A stretch of 64,000 nucleotides of DNA, taken from the NCBI GenBank assembly GCA_965277445.1, contig CBDICY010000032.1, forward strand, positions 2,914,001 through 2,978,000. The letters run 5' to 3'. The position numbers and the translations under genes are program-made. Shown here piece by piece: positions 37,750-47,751 of this stretch (the first letter of the stretch is position 1; every line of letters begins with the position of its first letter). The notes beneath the pieces were generated by a model. It searched no databases, was not told the DNA's origin, and worked only from the letters and a program-made list of their open reading frames with translations. This stretch comes from JAFMDF01 sp965277445. GTDB taxonomy: Bacteria; Bacteroidota; Bacteroidia; Chitinophagales; Saprospiraceae.

Positions 37750-40700
37750 ATGCGAAAAATTAACTCCATTAATTTCTTTTTTTTAGTAGCTATCTTGAGT
37801 GTAATAATGGCTTGCCAAGAATCTTCCCAATCGCCACCTACCCAAAAAACTATTTCTCAAATTAGCGCTATAAAAAATGATAAACTAGAAGAATTAGAAT
37901 TTGGCGGACCAGATAAATATATCAAATTACATCATCAAATCAGAACTAGAACGGGGGATACAAAATCAAGATATACGACCAACTATAAGCAGGTTGCTCT
38001 TCAAAAAGCAGTACGTCTACGTTCAGAGATGGGCAGTCCTAGAAATACTTCCTTAGATTGGCAAGAACGAGGACCAGGAAATGTTGCGGGGAGAACAAGA
38101 GGTATATTAGTAGATAAGCGAGATACGAACTATTTAACATGGTTGGTAGGTGCTGCGAGTGGTGGGATATGGAAAACTACGGATGGAGGAAATAGTTGGA
38201 CGTTAAAAACAGCTGGCATCACAAATTTGGCGACGACCACTTTGGCAGCTAGTGATGCCAATCCAGACATTATTTATGCAGGAACAGGTGAAGGTTTTAG
38301 CCATATCTTCGTTCAAGGAGATGGGATGTATAAAAGTTTGGATGGTGGAGAAAGTTGGACCGTAGTGCCATCTACTCAAAATAACCCAAAATTTGAGAAC
38401 ATTTTACGAATAGTGGTTGATCCCGAAAATCCAAATATTGTTTTAGCAGCTACTCGACGTTCTCTTAATAAAGCTTCGGATTTACAAGTAGTCAATGGCC
38501 ATATCATGAAAAGCACGGATGGAGGGAAGAATTGGACAGTAGTTTATTTTATAACTGGTAAGGACGAAAGGATTTCTATCAGTAATAAAATGCCTGCTGT
38601 TCAGCAGATTGTGGCAGACCCTACCAATTTTAACATTCTTTATGCGACGGTAAGGGGAATTGGTGTTTTAAAGTCAATGGATAAAGGAGATACTTGGTCT
38701 CTAGTCTTTGATGTAAATAAAAATAATGCTCCCTTTGGCAGAATAGAATTGGCCATATCTCCAGTTAATCCAAATATTCTACATTTTGCAGCAGAAGGGA
38801 CAGATAGAATAACAACAATCTTAATGCGTTCCTCTGATGGCGGGAATAACTGGACAAGAGTAAGGGGCGATTTTGGTAATTGGCTTAGTTCTCAGGGCTG
38901 GTACAATAACACCATTGCCGCTCATCCCTATGATGAAAATACAGTATGGGTAGGTGGTACAATAGCACTTCTTTCTATAACTTCCAACGGATTTGGAGAA
39001 AGTGATTTTAGCCCTATCACTAGAGGTGGCAGAATTAAAGGAGTTCATGTTGATCACCACAATATAATATTGATTCCTGTAGAAGAAGCTACCCAAAATT
39101 TCTATGTCATTAATGCGAATGATGGAGGTATTGCTTTTTCAAAAGATGCTGGACAGACTTTCTTGCAAACTGGAGACACCTTTAAAGAATCTATATCGTT
39201 CTCTGGCCCAAATGAAGGCGAAATGATTACATTTCCAACGGCTTCAGGCTATAATACCTCCCAGTTTTATGGTGTAGATAAAATGAATGGAGCCAATCGC
39301 TATGTTGGTGGAACACAAGATAATGGTAGTTGGTTATCCCCCGAGCACCCTGACGAAACCAGTAATTGGAGACTGCTTATATTTGGAGATGGAATGGAAG
39401 CAGCATGGAATTATGGTAATCCCAATTTAGTATTATTTTCTTCGTTTAGTAATTTGATTGCTAGGAGTGAAGATAAAGGAAATACATGGACTAGACTTAG
39501 ATCGATAACACCAGGACGAGGGCCATTTTTGACTCAAATTGAGGCTTCTAAACAAGACCCAGATTTGGTTTTTCTCGTTAGTGACGTAGGGGTACTTAAA
39601 TCTACTGATTTTGGTTTAAGTTGGACTGTTACCGAAATGCCTGAGGAATGGCAATTCAGTAATATAAGAACGCCCATAGCTTTGTCTCTAGCTTCCCCTG
39701 AAGTAGTATGGACAGGAAAAATATTTGGTGAAAAAATTGGCGTGGTCGTGTCTACAGATGGAGGAGATTCTTTTCAACCAACCAATGGATATAATCAAGC
39801 CACTCTTGGAACCATTACAGAAATTGCTACGCATCCAACTAATAGAAATAAAGCCTATGCGCTATTTTCGATAGCAGATGGACCAAAGATATTAGCAACT
39901 GATGATTTAGGGCAATCTTGGCAAGATATATCAGGTTTTCATACCAATCAACTAGAAAGCACGAATGGATTTCCTGACGTGGCTACTTTTACCTTATTAG
40001 TGATGCCTTTTGATACCAATCAGATTTGGGTTGGAACAGAAGTAGGATTATTTGAATCCTTAGACGGGGGAGCAAGTTGGCAGTATGCAGATAACGGTTT
40101 GCCGCCAGTATTGATTTATGAAATGAAGATTGTAAATGATGAAGTGATATTGGCTACACATGGTCGTGGTGTTTGGACGGTTAGTTTGCCAAAACTAGCA
40201 GGCTATGAGCCATCACCAACTCTAATTGCCCCCTTAGTGGATGTTGCAAATAATGGATTAAATGGACGAGTTACAGGTTCCGCTAATTTACGGTCTACTT
40301 ACGATTCTACGATAATAGAAATTTTCCTTCCTCATGAAAACGAAGTACCTACTTTAATTGGGAAAAAGGTATTAGCAGGTAATCTAGCAGAAAGCATCTT
40401 GCCTTTTGATATACAAACGAATCTACATTTAACAACGGATACTATCATTCTGACTAGGGTTAAGCTAACTGCTTATCATAATGGACAGGCTTTAGATAAT
40501 TATGGGGAGGCTTTCATTTATGCCGTAGATGAAGACATCGTTACGAATTACCGTAATAATTTTGACGAGGGTAAAAGTGATTTTGCAAGACTAGCCTTTA
40601 CTGTTTTCCAGGCAGAAGGATTTGACGACCAAGCCTTACATTCTCCTCATCCCTACAATGAGATTCCACAATCCATTGCTGTTTTTCAAAAACCAATTTT

Positions 40701-41346
40701 AGTAGAGGAGTCTACTAGCTTATTAACTTTTGATGAAATTGTACTCGTTGAAACAGGGGATTCTGAAGAATTTGGTAATCCTAACTTTAAGGATTTTGTT
40801 ACTATAGAAGCCACCAAAGATAAAGGACAAACTTGGATTACGCTAGATGGTTATGACTCAAGGAGACATTTAGAATGGGGGCTAACTTATAATTTGGGAT
40901 TTCCAGCAATTCCAGGATTGATAAAAAGTCACCAAATCGAATTGTCTGATTTTTTTGAAGAAGGTGATGTAATTTATCTACGTTTTCGGTTAGTATCCGA
41001 TTTGCTTAATAATCAACAAGGCGGTTGGGGTTGGATGATTGATAATTTTGAATTGAATTCAACGGTGACCACTATTAAGGAATTGAGGGAATCAATCGCC
41101 TTAAAAAATTACCCGAATCCATTCACCCGTTCTACTACTTTGGAATATGAATTATCGCAGAAAAGTAAGGTAGAAGCTGTATTGTATAGCTTAGACGGTA
41201 AATTAGTACGTAATTTAATCAAAGCTACCCAGCCTACTGGAAAATACCAACATCGAGTGAACACGAGTAGTTTAATGCCTGGCATGTATATTTGTCGGTT
41301 TAAAGTAGATGACGCTGAAAAGGTTTTGAAATGGGTGAAAAATTGA
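37750..41346 (+). CDS. VPS10/BNR-propeller secreted protein with lipobox and T9SS tail
   Basis: A 1198-residue protein of the sortilin/VPS10 or BNR-repeat glycosidase-like class. Many STDGGxxW-type blades are seen (WKTTDGGNSWTL, YKSLDGGESWTV, MKSTDGGKNWTV, MRSSDGGNNWTR), typical of two stacked beta-propellers (about 90-830). A beta-sandwich region (about 830-1110) and a type A T9SS sorting domain (about 1117-1198, NYPNPFTRSTTLEYEL) follow. The N-terminus has a lipoprotein-type signal with the lipobox VIMAC (C22). Lipidation plus a T9SS tail is an unusual pairing. Enzymatic activity is not evident from motifs. The hybrid sensor gene follows 67 bases downstream and has its own -7 box. Confidence 0.88.
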   Translation: MRKINSINFFFLVAILSVIMACQESSQSPPTQKTISQISAIKNDKLEELEFGGPDKYIKLHHQIRTRTGDTKSRYTTNYKQVALQKAVRLRSEMGSPRNTSLDWQERGPGNVAGRTRGILVDKRDTNYLTWLVGAASGGIWKTTDGGNSWTLKTAGITNLATTTLAASDANPDIIYAGTGEGFSHIFVQGDGMYKSLDGGESWTVVPSTQNNPKFENILRIVVDPENPNIVLAATRRSLNKASDLQVVNGHIMKSTDGGKNWTVVYFITGKDERISISNKMPAVQQIVADPTNFNILYATVRGIGVLKSMDKGDTWSLVFDVNKNNAPFGRIELAISPVNPNILHFAAEGTDRITTILMRSSDGGNNWTRVRGDFGNWLSSQGWYNNTIAAHPYDENTVWVGGTIALLSITSNGFGESDFSPITRGGRIKGVHVDHHNIILIPVEEATQNFYVINANDGGIAFSKDAGQTFLQTGDTFKESISFSGPNEGEMITFPTASGYNTSQFYGVDKMNGANRYVGGTQDNGSWLSPEHPDETSNWRLLIFGDGMEAAWNYGNPNLVLFSSFSNLIARSEDKGNTWTRLRSITPGRGPFLTQIEASKQDPDLVFLVSDVGVLKSTDFGLSWTVTEMPEEWQFSNIRTPIALSLASPEVVWTGKIFGEKIGVVVSTDGGDSFQPTNGYNQATLGTITEIATHPTNRNKAYALFSIADGPKILATDDLGQSWQDISGFHTNQLESTNGFPDVATFTLLVMPFDTNQIWVGTEVGLFESLDGGASWQYADNGLPPVLIYEMKIVNDEVILATHGRGVWTVSLPKLAGYEPSPTLIAPLVDVANNGLNGRVTGSANLRSTYDSTIIEIFLPHENEVPTLIGKKVLAGNLAESILPFDIQTNLHLTTDTIILTRVKLTAYHNGQALDNYGEAFIYAVDEDIVTNYRNNFDEGKSDFARLAFTVFQAEGFDDQALHSPHPYNEIPQSIAVFQKPILVEESTSLLTFDEIVLVETGDSEEFGNPNFKDFVTIEATKDKGQTWITLDGYDSRRHLEWGLTYNLGFPAIPGLIKSHQIELSDFFEEGDVIYLRFRLVSDLLNNQQGGWGWMIDNFELNSTVTTIKELRESIALKNYPNPFTRSTTLEYELSQKSKVEAVLYSLDGKLVRNLIKATQPTGKYQHRVNTSSLMPGMYICRFKVDDAEKVLKWVKN

Positions 41347-41386
41347 TTTCCCTCTTTAAACCATAAAAAAATTTTAAGTTCTTCCT

Positions 41387-41394
41387 TATTTTTG
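41387..41394 (+). promoter_or_regulatory. Bacteroidota -7 box before the hybrid two-component gene
   Basis: TATTTTTG matches TAnnTTTG, 20 bases before the ATG, predicting a very short leader. No -33 box is clear. Confidence 0.45.
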
Positions 41395-41413
41395 CTTAAA
41401 TTGAGCTATAAAC

Positions 41414-44400
41414 ATGAGAAAACTATCACCATATATCACTAACTCTAGTTGGGCTATTAGCCTCTGGATTGGCTGTTATTTAATGTTTTCTTTCCCGTTA
41501 TTGGCACAAAAGCAAGCACCTACTCCTTTTTTTGAATTCGAGCAATTTGACTTACCTGGTGGGCTTCAAGGAAATACCGTCAATTGTATGGCGGAAGATC
41601 AATATGGCTTTGTTTGGTTTGGAACGGTTAATGGCCTAACGCGCTATGATGGTAGGGACTTTGTTCGCTATCGACATAATCCCTTAGATACGAATTCTTT
41701 GATCCATGATTACGTGGAATCTATCTTGATTGATAAAAATGGAATTTTATGGATAGGTTCGTTAGGAAAAGGCATTACTAAATTTGACCCAACTCAAAAT
41801 ACATTTAAACGATTTGAAGCTAAAAGAGATCATCCCAATGGATTAATCGATGGTATTATTAATACGATTATTGAGGGGGAAAACGGGTTGATTTGGATTG
41901 GTACCAATACGGGGTTGACTAGGCTAGATCCTGTTACCGAACTATTTAAGCATTACTTGCCAAACGAAACATTTGATGGAAGAGTTAGAGTCCTATACGA
42001 AGATAAAGAGGGAGCTATTTGGATGGGGACTGGTCTGCCTTGGGAGTATAATCCAGCAAAAGGTGGATTATACAAATTTCAACCTGAAACGGAGCAAATA
42101 ACTGCTTATTTACAGGAAGATAATAACCCTCAAAGTTTAAGCGATAATAGAGTAGGGGCTATTTTTGAAGATGCCAGAGGAAATTTTTGGATAGGTACAA
42201 TGGGCGACGGTTTACAAAAATTGGATAGGCAAACAGGTATTTTTACTCGTTTTCCTTTTCAACCCAATGAACCCAACCAATTAAGTCGCCCTTTTTTAAC
42301 CTTAGATAAAACGGTAGATGTCCATTATTCTCAAGTTGGATTTATTCAGGAAGACCAAGAAAATAGGCTTTGGATCGGGGCTTTTTACGGTGGATTGAAT
42401 GTCTATGACCCTGTTTTAAAAAAGCAAATTCACCTCGAACAAAATTCGCCTTTCCAACAAGGATTGACGACCAATTACCTTTGGGATATTTTACAAACCA
42501 CCGACCAATCTATCTTTATTTGTACCGCTGGTAATGGCGGTGGGAAAACCTATACCGTCCATTACAAAAACAACTATTTTCCTTTTTATAAAATAGAACA
42601 AGAACGACAAGTAAGTTATATCACCGAAGATAAAAAAGGGAATATATGGTTGGGATTTTTAGATGGACAGAACCTTATTAAATTTAATGATTTATCCTAT
42701 GGCGTTGCAGAAGGAGAAACCCTAAATGTTCATAATATAGAGGAAGTTGAGCGAATTAATTTTCCTAAAGAGGTGCAACAATGCGGAGATATTTTATTGC
42801 AATTTACGCCAAAAGGTATTGAGTTATTCGATGCACAAAGTAATCAAACTAAAGTTGAAATAACGATTGATGCTTTGCTGCAGAAAGAACTAAAAGCCCA
42901 CACCATTTGGATTATAAAGGAAGATTTGAATCACGATTTTTGGATTGCTACTTGGGGAGGTGGTGTATATTTTGTCGATACCCAAAAGAAAACGATTACG
43001 AATTATAAACAGCATAGAGAAGTACCCAATAGTATTGGTGGAAATTATGTGTCTCACATATTTGAAGACCGAAAAGGACAAGTTTGGGTAGCTGGTGGAC
43101 AAAAATCGAATAACGTAGAATTTCCCCTTTTTATCGACCGATTTGATAGGAATAGCCAACAGTTTGAACATTTTGCAAGCGATAAAGAACAGTACGGCTA
43201 TGTGCCTGCTATTGCAGAAGATAAGGAAGGTAATTTATGGTATCCAACGACGGTAGATGGTATTCGAAAACTAAATCCAACAACCAAAGAAACCACCGTA
43301 TTTAAGCAAGCCAATTCCTTAATTCCATCCGATGAAATTAGGGCTTTAGTAATGGATCATGTTGATAATTTATGGATGAGTACCGAAAATACCATTGTGA
43401 AATTTGACCCAAATGCTAATTTTTTTGTGACTTACGATGAGTCAGATGGTGTACAAATTACTAATTTTGGTTTCGGGGTAGCCCATCTAACTGCAACGGG
43501 ACAAGCGACTTTTGGCGGTGACGGTGGCTTCCATATTTTTGACCCCATTGCATTGACTCGGAAAGCGGCTGTTCACCAATCAAAAATTCAAATTACCGAA
43601 TTACAAGTGAATAATGAAGTCATTCATCCAAGTAAAAATGGATTGATTCAAACACCTATTTGGACAAAAGAAACCCTAATATTAAGTCATCAACAAAATA
43701 CTTTTTCTTTTGGGATTAACTGTATAGATTATAAAAATCCAGCCGACGTTTATTTAGAATACCAATTAGAAAACTATGATCAAATTTGGCGAAAAGCAGG
43801 GAGTGAAAAATCGGCTAATTACGTGAATGTTCCGCCTGGAGGTTACCTGTTTAATGTAAGAGGAACGAATAGTGAAGGCTATTGGAATAAAGAAGGAAAA
43901 TCTATTTCGATTACGATTCATCCGCCGTGGTGGAATGCTTGGTGGGCAAAATGCTTAGCGATGCTGATAATAACAGCAGGTGTTTTTAGCCTTTATCGGT
44001 TTCAGCTAAATCGACAAAGAATGGAGCAAGAAGCGGAACAATTGAAAGCAATTGATGGATTAAAAACCCGCCTTTACGGTAACATTACCCACGAATTTAG
44101 GACGCCTTTGACGTTAATTATTGGTCTAACTAAACAGCTAACTGAATCAGAGACTTTAACTGAAGAAGTAGTTGCCAAACTAAAAACAATAGAACGAAAC
44201 GGAGAACAATCACTCAGATTGGTCAATCAATTGCTTGACCTGAGGAAAATAGAGGTAGGACATCTGAATTTACAATTCATTCAAAGTGATATTTTACCTC
44301 TTTTTCGATATATCTATGACAATTTTCATTCTTATGCCGCATCGAAGGATATAACACTAACATTGGATCTGCCAGCAACTCCCATCATTATGGATTATGA

Positions 44401-45643
44401 CCTAAATAGAGTCTATGAGATTATCTCTAATTTGGTGATTAATGCCATTAAATTTACGCCTGCCGATGGGACGATTTATTTGACCGTTAAAAAGATTAGA
44501 AGCGATGAATTTTCAGATGCAACTAATAAAGGGACAACTAATTCGGAAATATTAGCCATTAAAATAAAAGACACAGGTGTCGGTATTCCTGAAGCAGAAT
44601 TGCCTTACATCTTTGACCGTTTTCATCAAGTTAAAGAACAGGAAAATGTTTCTGGAACAGGAATAGGTTTGGCTTTAGTCAAAGAATTTACGGAGCTAAT
44701 GAATGGACAGGTACAAGTCAATAGCATTCCAAATGTAGGGAGTGAATTTGAAATCTTTTTACCCATTACCAATAGTGCAAGTGCTGCCGGTAATTTTCTG
44801 CAATCGGGTTTATGGAGTGAAAATTTAGCTATCTCTCCGACTCCCGTCGTTTCTTTAGTTAAGCATGGACAAGCTGAAATTCCTACCAATGACCAATTGA
44901 TTTTAATAGTTGAAGACAATGAAGAAGTGGCCCATTTTGTCGCTTCTTTTTTGAAAACATACCGTATTGAATTTGCCGAAAATGGACAAGCAGGTATTGA
45001 AAAAGCGAAGGCATTAATTCCTGATTTGATTATTAGTGATGTGATGATGCCCCACAAAAATGGTTTTGAATTATGTGCGAATTTAAAAGATGATGAAAAA
45101 ACGTCTCATATTCCTATTATTTTACTAACTGCTAGAGCGACTAATACTGATAGAATTAGTGGTTTGAAAAAAGGAGCGGATGCTTACTTGACTAAACCTT
45201 TTAGTCACACAGAATTACAATTGTGGGTGACTAATTTATTGCAAACGAGAAAAGCACTACATCAAAGATATACCAAACCTAACTTACCCGTTCCACCAGA
45301 AAAGATAACTAGTTTTGATTTAACTATAGAAGATGCTTTTGTCAAAAAAGTCATCGAACTTATTAAACAAAATAGCGGGAATCCAGATTATTCGATCACT
45401 CTTCTTGCCGAAGCCGTTCACTTGAGTAGTTCTCAGCTCCACCGAAAAGTATCTGCTGTGACAGGCAAATCCCCTATCCAATTATTGCGCTTGCAACGCC
45501 TTCATACTGCAAAAGAACTACTAGCGAATAAAGCGTTGAACATCTCCGAAGTAGCTTACCAAGCGGGCTTTAATGACCCTTCTTATTTTACTAGAGTTTT
45601 CACTAAAATTTTTGGGCAAAAGCCAACGGAATATAGGGGATAA
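41414..45643 (+). CDS. Hybrid two-component system sensor kinase/AraC regulator (1409 aa)
   Basis: A one-protein signalling chain of the HTCS class. The signal peptide (1-32) is followed by a periplasmic double propeller of Reg_prop repeats (about 40-750, e.g. DQYGFVWFGTVNGLTRYDG) and a Y_Y_Y domain (about 760-840). One membrane helix (about 845-870) leads to a HisKA domain with H893 (ITHEFRTPL) and a HATPase domain (about 985-1110, DTGVGIPEAELPYIFDRF, GTGIGLALV). A receiver with D1209 (LIISDVMMP) and an AraC-type DNA-binding domain (about 1300-1409, ISEVAYQAGFNDPSYFTRVF) complete it. In Bacteroides these regulators sense oligosaccharides and switch on glycan-utilisation loci. No SusC/SusD pair lies in this window, so the target is unknown. 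The upstream VPS10-like gene is the nearest candidate. Confidence 0.95.
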   Translation: MRKLSPYITNSSWAISLWIGCYLMFSFPLLAQKQAPTPFFEFEQFDLPGGLQGNTVNCMAEDQYGFVWFGTVNGLTRYDGRDFVRYRHNPLDTNSLIHDYVESILIDKNGILWIGSLGKGITKFDPTQNTFKRFEAKRDHPNGLIDGIINTIIEGENGLIWIGTNTGLTRLDPVTELFKHYLPNETFDGRVRVLYEDKEGAIWMGTGLPWEYNPAKGGLYKFQPETEQITAYLQEDNNPQSLSDNRVGAIFEDARGNFWIGTMGDGLQKLDRQTGIFTRFPFQPNEPNQLSRPFLTLDKTVDVHYSQVGFIQEDQENRLWIGAFYGGLNVYDPVLKKQIHLEQNSPFQQGLTTNYLWDILQTTDQSIFICTAGNGGGKTYTVHYKNNYFPFYKIEQERQVSYITEDKKGNIWLGFLDGQNLIKFNDLSYGVAEGETLNVHNIEEVERINFPKEVQQCGDILLQFTPKGIELFDAQSNQTKVEITIDALLQKELKAHTIWIIKEDLNHDFWIATWGGGVYFVDTQKKTITNYKQHREVPNSIGGNYVSHIFEDRKGQVWVAGGQKSNNVEFPLFIDRFDRNSQQFEHFASDKEQYGYVPAIAEDKEGNLWYPTTVDGIRKLNPTTKETTVFKQANSLIPSDEIRALVMDHVDNLWMSTENTIVKFDPNANFFVTYDESDGVQITNFGFGVAHLTATGQATFGGDGGFHIFDPIALTRKAAVHQSKIQITELQVNNEVIHPSKNGLIQTPIWTKETLILSHQQNTFSFGINCIDYKNPADVYLEYQLENYDQIWRKAGSEKSANYVNVPPGGYLFNVRGTNSEGYWNKEGKSISITIHPPWWNAWWAKCLAMLIITAGVFSLYRFQLNRQRMEQEAEQLKAIDGLKTRLYGNITHEFRTPLTLIIGLTKQLTESETLTEEVVAKLKTIERNGEQSLRLVNQLLDLRKIEVGHLNLQFIQSDILPLFRYIYDNFHSYAASKDITLTLDLPATPIIMDYDLNRVYEIISNLVINAIKFTPADGTIYLTVKKIRSDEFSDATNKGTTNSEILAIKIKDTGVGIPEAELPYIFDRFHQVKEQENVSGTGIGLALVKEFTELMNGQVQVNSIPNVGSEFEIFLPITNSASAAGNFLQSGLWSENLAISPTPVVSLVKHGQAEIPTNDQLILIVEDNEEVAHFVASFLKTYRIEFAENGQAGIEKAKALIPDLIISDVMMPHKNGFELCANLKDDEKTSHIPIILLTARATNTDRISGLKKGADAYLTKPFSHTELQLWVTNLLQTRKALHQRYTKPNLPVPPEKITSFDLTIEDAFVKKVIELIKQNSGNPDYSITLLAEAVHLSSSQLHRKVSAVTGKSPIQLLRLQRLHTAKELLANKALNISEVAYQAGFNDPSYFTRVFTKIFGQKPTEYRG

Positions 45644-45648
45644 GTTGC

Positions 45649-45711
45649 TAAATGCGAGAAAAACCCTATAAAATGCGAGGAAAATCCTACTCAATAGGCG
45701 AAAACTCCTAC
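45649..45711 (+). repeat. Three 21-bp tandem repeats after the HTCS gene
   Basis: Units at 45649-45669, 45670-45690 and 45691-45711 share an AAATGCGAGAAAA...CCTA pattern with several mismatches and begin 5 bases after the stop codon. Read from the ATG at 45652, they encode seven-residue repeats (MREKPYK, MRGKSYS, IGENSYN) in a 31-codon frame ending at TGA 45745-45747. Confidence 0.65.
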
Positions 45712-45747
45712 AATAAACCTCGATTTAGTCTCAAATTTGTGTGCTGA

Positions 45748-46245
45748 TATTTTGGTAAATATTCCCCCTTTTATCAAACTCCAATTTTAGTAACGACAAA
45801 CTTGGAAACTTTTGCGGTTTATCCGAATCCAGTACAAGAGGCATTATACATCGAATTAAAAGAATTTATGGGCGAGCAGGGCATTATTTCTGTAAGTAGC
45901 ATTTACGGACAAATCATTCATCAGCAAACTGTGGAAAGTGTGGCTGGTGATGCCCTGCGCCTTTCTTTACACGATTTTGTTAGAGTCCGAATTTTTGCAC
46001 TTTTTCCCAATCCTGCCCAAGCGGAAATAACCATTGATTTGAATGAATATGCGGGTGAACAAGCTGCCATTTCTATCAGTAATATGTATGGTCAAATCGT
46101 ACAGCAAAAACGTATTGCATCTATTCCTTTTGAAGCAATAAGGCTGCCTTTAACCAATTTTGTGAATGGTTTTTATTTTGTACATATTAAACTAGCAAAT
46201 AGACGATTGCGGAGTGAGAAATTTTTAGTGAAAAGGATGTATTAA
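45748..46245 (+). pseudogene. Remnant frame of tandem T9SS sorting domains
   Basis: The open frame from 45748 has no ATG before the coding likeness begins; a TTG at 45802 is the only early start. It encodes one T9SS type A sorting domain lacking its last strand (about 45820-45980, FAVYPNPVQEALYIELKEF). This is joined directly to a second, complete one (about 45990-46242, LFPNPAQAEITIDLNEY...GFYFVHIKLANRRLRSEKFLV). There is no signal peptide and no cargo domain. The frame is in phase with the 31-codon heptad-repeat frame just upstream, separated by a TGA. It is most likely the decayed 3' end of a secreted-protein gene with recombined tails. It overlaps the convergent flavodoxin-fold gene by 4 bases. 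Confidence 0.6.
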
Positions 46246-46838
46246 TACGCTAAATTCTTCCCAATTTCAGCTACTTTTTTTAGGTGGGACGCTTTGACTT
46301 TTTCTAGGTCTAAAGTCCCACCTAAAATATACATTTCTTTCTGTTTAAAACGTTTACCTAATCTATCTGCAAGCATTACTTTTCGCATACTTTCTGCTAT
46401 GCCTATTTTTTCTAAAAATTCGTTTGGATGTCCTGCGGGACAAAGCACAATTCCCCCTTTTTTAATGGATATTCTATTGGCTGGATTGCCTTGGTCGTCG
46501 TATCCATACGCATAACCTACCGTATAAACTCGGTCAAACCAACCTTTTAATTTTGCGGGACAATCACTCCACCAAACTGGATAGATAAAACAGATATAAT
46601 CTGCCCATTCTACTTTTTGTTGTTCGGCTAAAATAGCTTTTGGGATAGGTAAACTTGTGTTAGCAAAACCTTCTCGATTATACTCTGCCTCTGACATATC
46701 CGATTGAAAATTCATGGCATATAAGTCGGAAGTTTTTAATTGATGTCCTGCTTCTAAAATACTTTTTTTGAATTGAGAAAAGACTTGATAAGTGAAAGAA
46801 TTTTGACTGGGATGGGCGTAGATAATTAAGACGTTCAT
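46242..46838 (-). CDS. NAD(P)H oxidoreductase, flavodoxin-like fold (NQO/MdaB/KefF type)
   Basis: A 198-residue cytosolic FMN- or FAD-binding quinone reductase-like enzyme. It begins MNVLIIYAHPSQNSFTY, the phosphate-binding loop of the Flavodoxin_2 family. It carries the WADYICFIYPVWWSDCPAKLKGWFDRV stretch that in relatives contacts the isoalloxazine ring (here written as two pieces: IYPVWWSDCPAKLKGW and FDRV). Length is normal for the family. It would pass two electrons from NAD(P)H to quinones or similar acceptors; the natural substrate cannot be told. It stands alone, convergent with the sorting-domain remnant. Confidence 0.9.
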   Translation of the reverse strand: MNVLIIYAHPSQNSFTYQVFSQFKKSILEAGHQLKTSDLYAMNFQSDMSEAEYNREGFANTSLPIPKAILAEQQKVEWADYICFIYPVWWSDCPAKLKGWFDRVYTVGYAYGYDDQGNPANRISIKKGGIVLCPAGHPNEFLEKIGIAESMRKVMLADRLGKRFKQKEMYILGGTLDLEKVKASHLKKVAEIGKNLAY

Positions 46839-47006
46839 CAGTTTTACTACTTATTTTAAAAATTAACTAATTATTCAGTAGAGATTAGAGATTTACCTCT
46901 CAAGGTTTAGCAATAACGACGAACTATTAGGTAACTTATCACTAAATTATCTCTATTCTCGTATTTCTTCTCTCTTTTCTAAATGAATTTTAGTGATAGG
47001 ATTCTA

Positions 47007-47684
47007 TTAGTCAATATTCTCTTGCGTAATCAACTCATAACTATCCAAATCAAATGCCGAAAGATAGCCCAACCCTTCATTCTTCTTATAAACACAACCA
47101 CTATCTAGTAAAATGACTTGATTTTTTTGAGCAATGGATTGTTGAATCACTTCTAAAGTTTCGACAATATGCCCTGTAACTTGTTTTTTAGTAGCAAGGT
47201 CTTTTAGGTCAAAATTAATTTTGGGAAACAGCCCTTCCATTCCTCTATACAAACTCTGTTCGTTAATCAAAAAAGGGGTATGACAAACTAACCAATCATC
47301 TAAATCTAAACAGTAAGGCAGTTCACTAAAAAAAGTTAAGTACTTTTCTACATCTTCTAAGAAATCATCTGTTTGATTTTGGTCTAAATAGGTGACAAAA
47401 AATTCAAAACCACATTGATAAGCACTTAAAAAAGCTTGTTCATGATTGCCTCTAACAACATAAAAAGGATAGCCTACTGTTTGGAAATCCATAATAGCAT
47501 CTACTACTTCTTTACTGTGTCTTCCTTTGTCGATTATGTCTCCTAAAATGAAGATTTGGTCGTTCTTGGTAGGGTTGATAGCCGTAATTAATGCCTTAAA
47601 AGTTTTAAAACAGCCATGTATATCTCCAATAGCAATTTTACGCCCACCTTCTATTTTGGCTACTTTAGGAACCTCATATTTCAT
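47007..47684 (-). CDS. Metallophosphoesterase, PP2A-like Ser/Thr protein phosphatase type
   Basis: A 225-residue calcineurin-like phosphoesterase. The metal-binding motifs are complete: GDIHG (about 22-26), GDIIDKG (about 48-54), RGNHE (about 79-83), a CHTP histidine (about 133) and TGH (about 170). This is the order of the bacterial and phage-lambda-like protein phosphatase group. It hydrolyses phosphomonoesters or dinucleoside polyphosphates using two metal ions; the substrate cannot be read from sequence. It lies 67 bases downstream of the stop of the DUF5916 gene on the same strand and may be its distal partner. Confidence 0.88.
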   Translation of the reverse strand: MKYEVPKVAKIEGGRKIAIGDIHGCFKTFKALITAINPTKNDQIFILGDIIDKGRHSKEVVDAIMDFQTVGYPFYVVRGNHEQAFLSAYQCGFEFFVTYLDQNQTDDFLEDVEKYLTFFSELPYCLDLDDWLVCHTPFLINEQSLYRGMEGLFPKINFDLKDLATKKQVTGHIVETLEVIQQSIAQKNQVILLDSGCVYKKNEGLGYLSAFDLDSYELITQENID

Positions 47685-47751
47685 ATATAAAACTAAACTG
47701 TACTCGTCAAAAAAACTATGTGCACTTTATAAACTATATGGTAAAAATCAA

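Noticed and set aside
44626..45057. 143-codon minus-strand frame inside the HTCS gene
   Set aside because: It lies opposite the kinase and receiver domains, whose plus-strand motifs are unambiguous.
37750..45643. Polysaccharide-utilisation locus around the HTCS regulator
   Set aside because: No SusC, SusD or glycoside hydrolase with recognisable catalytic motifs is present.
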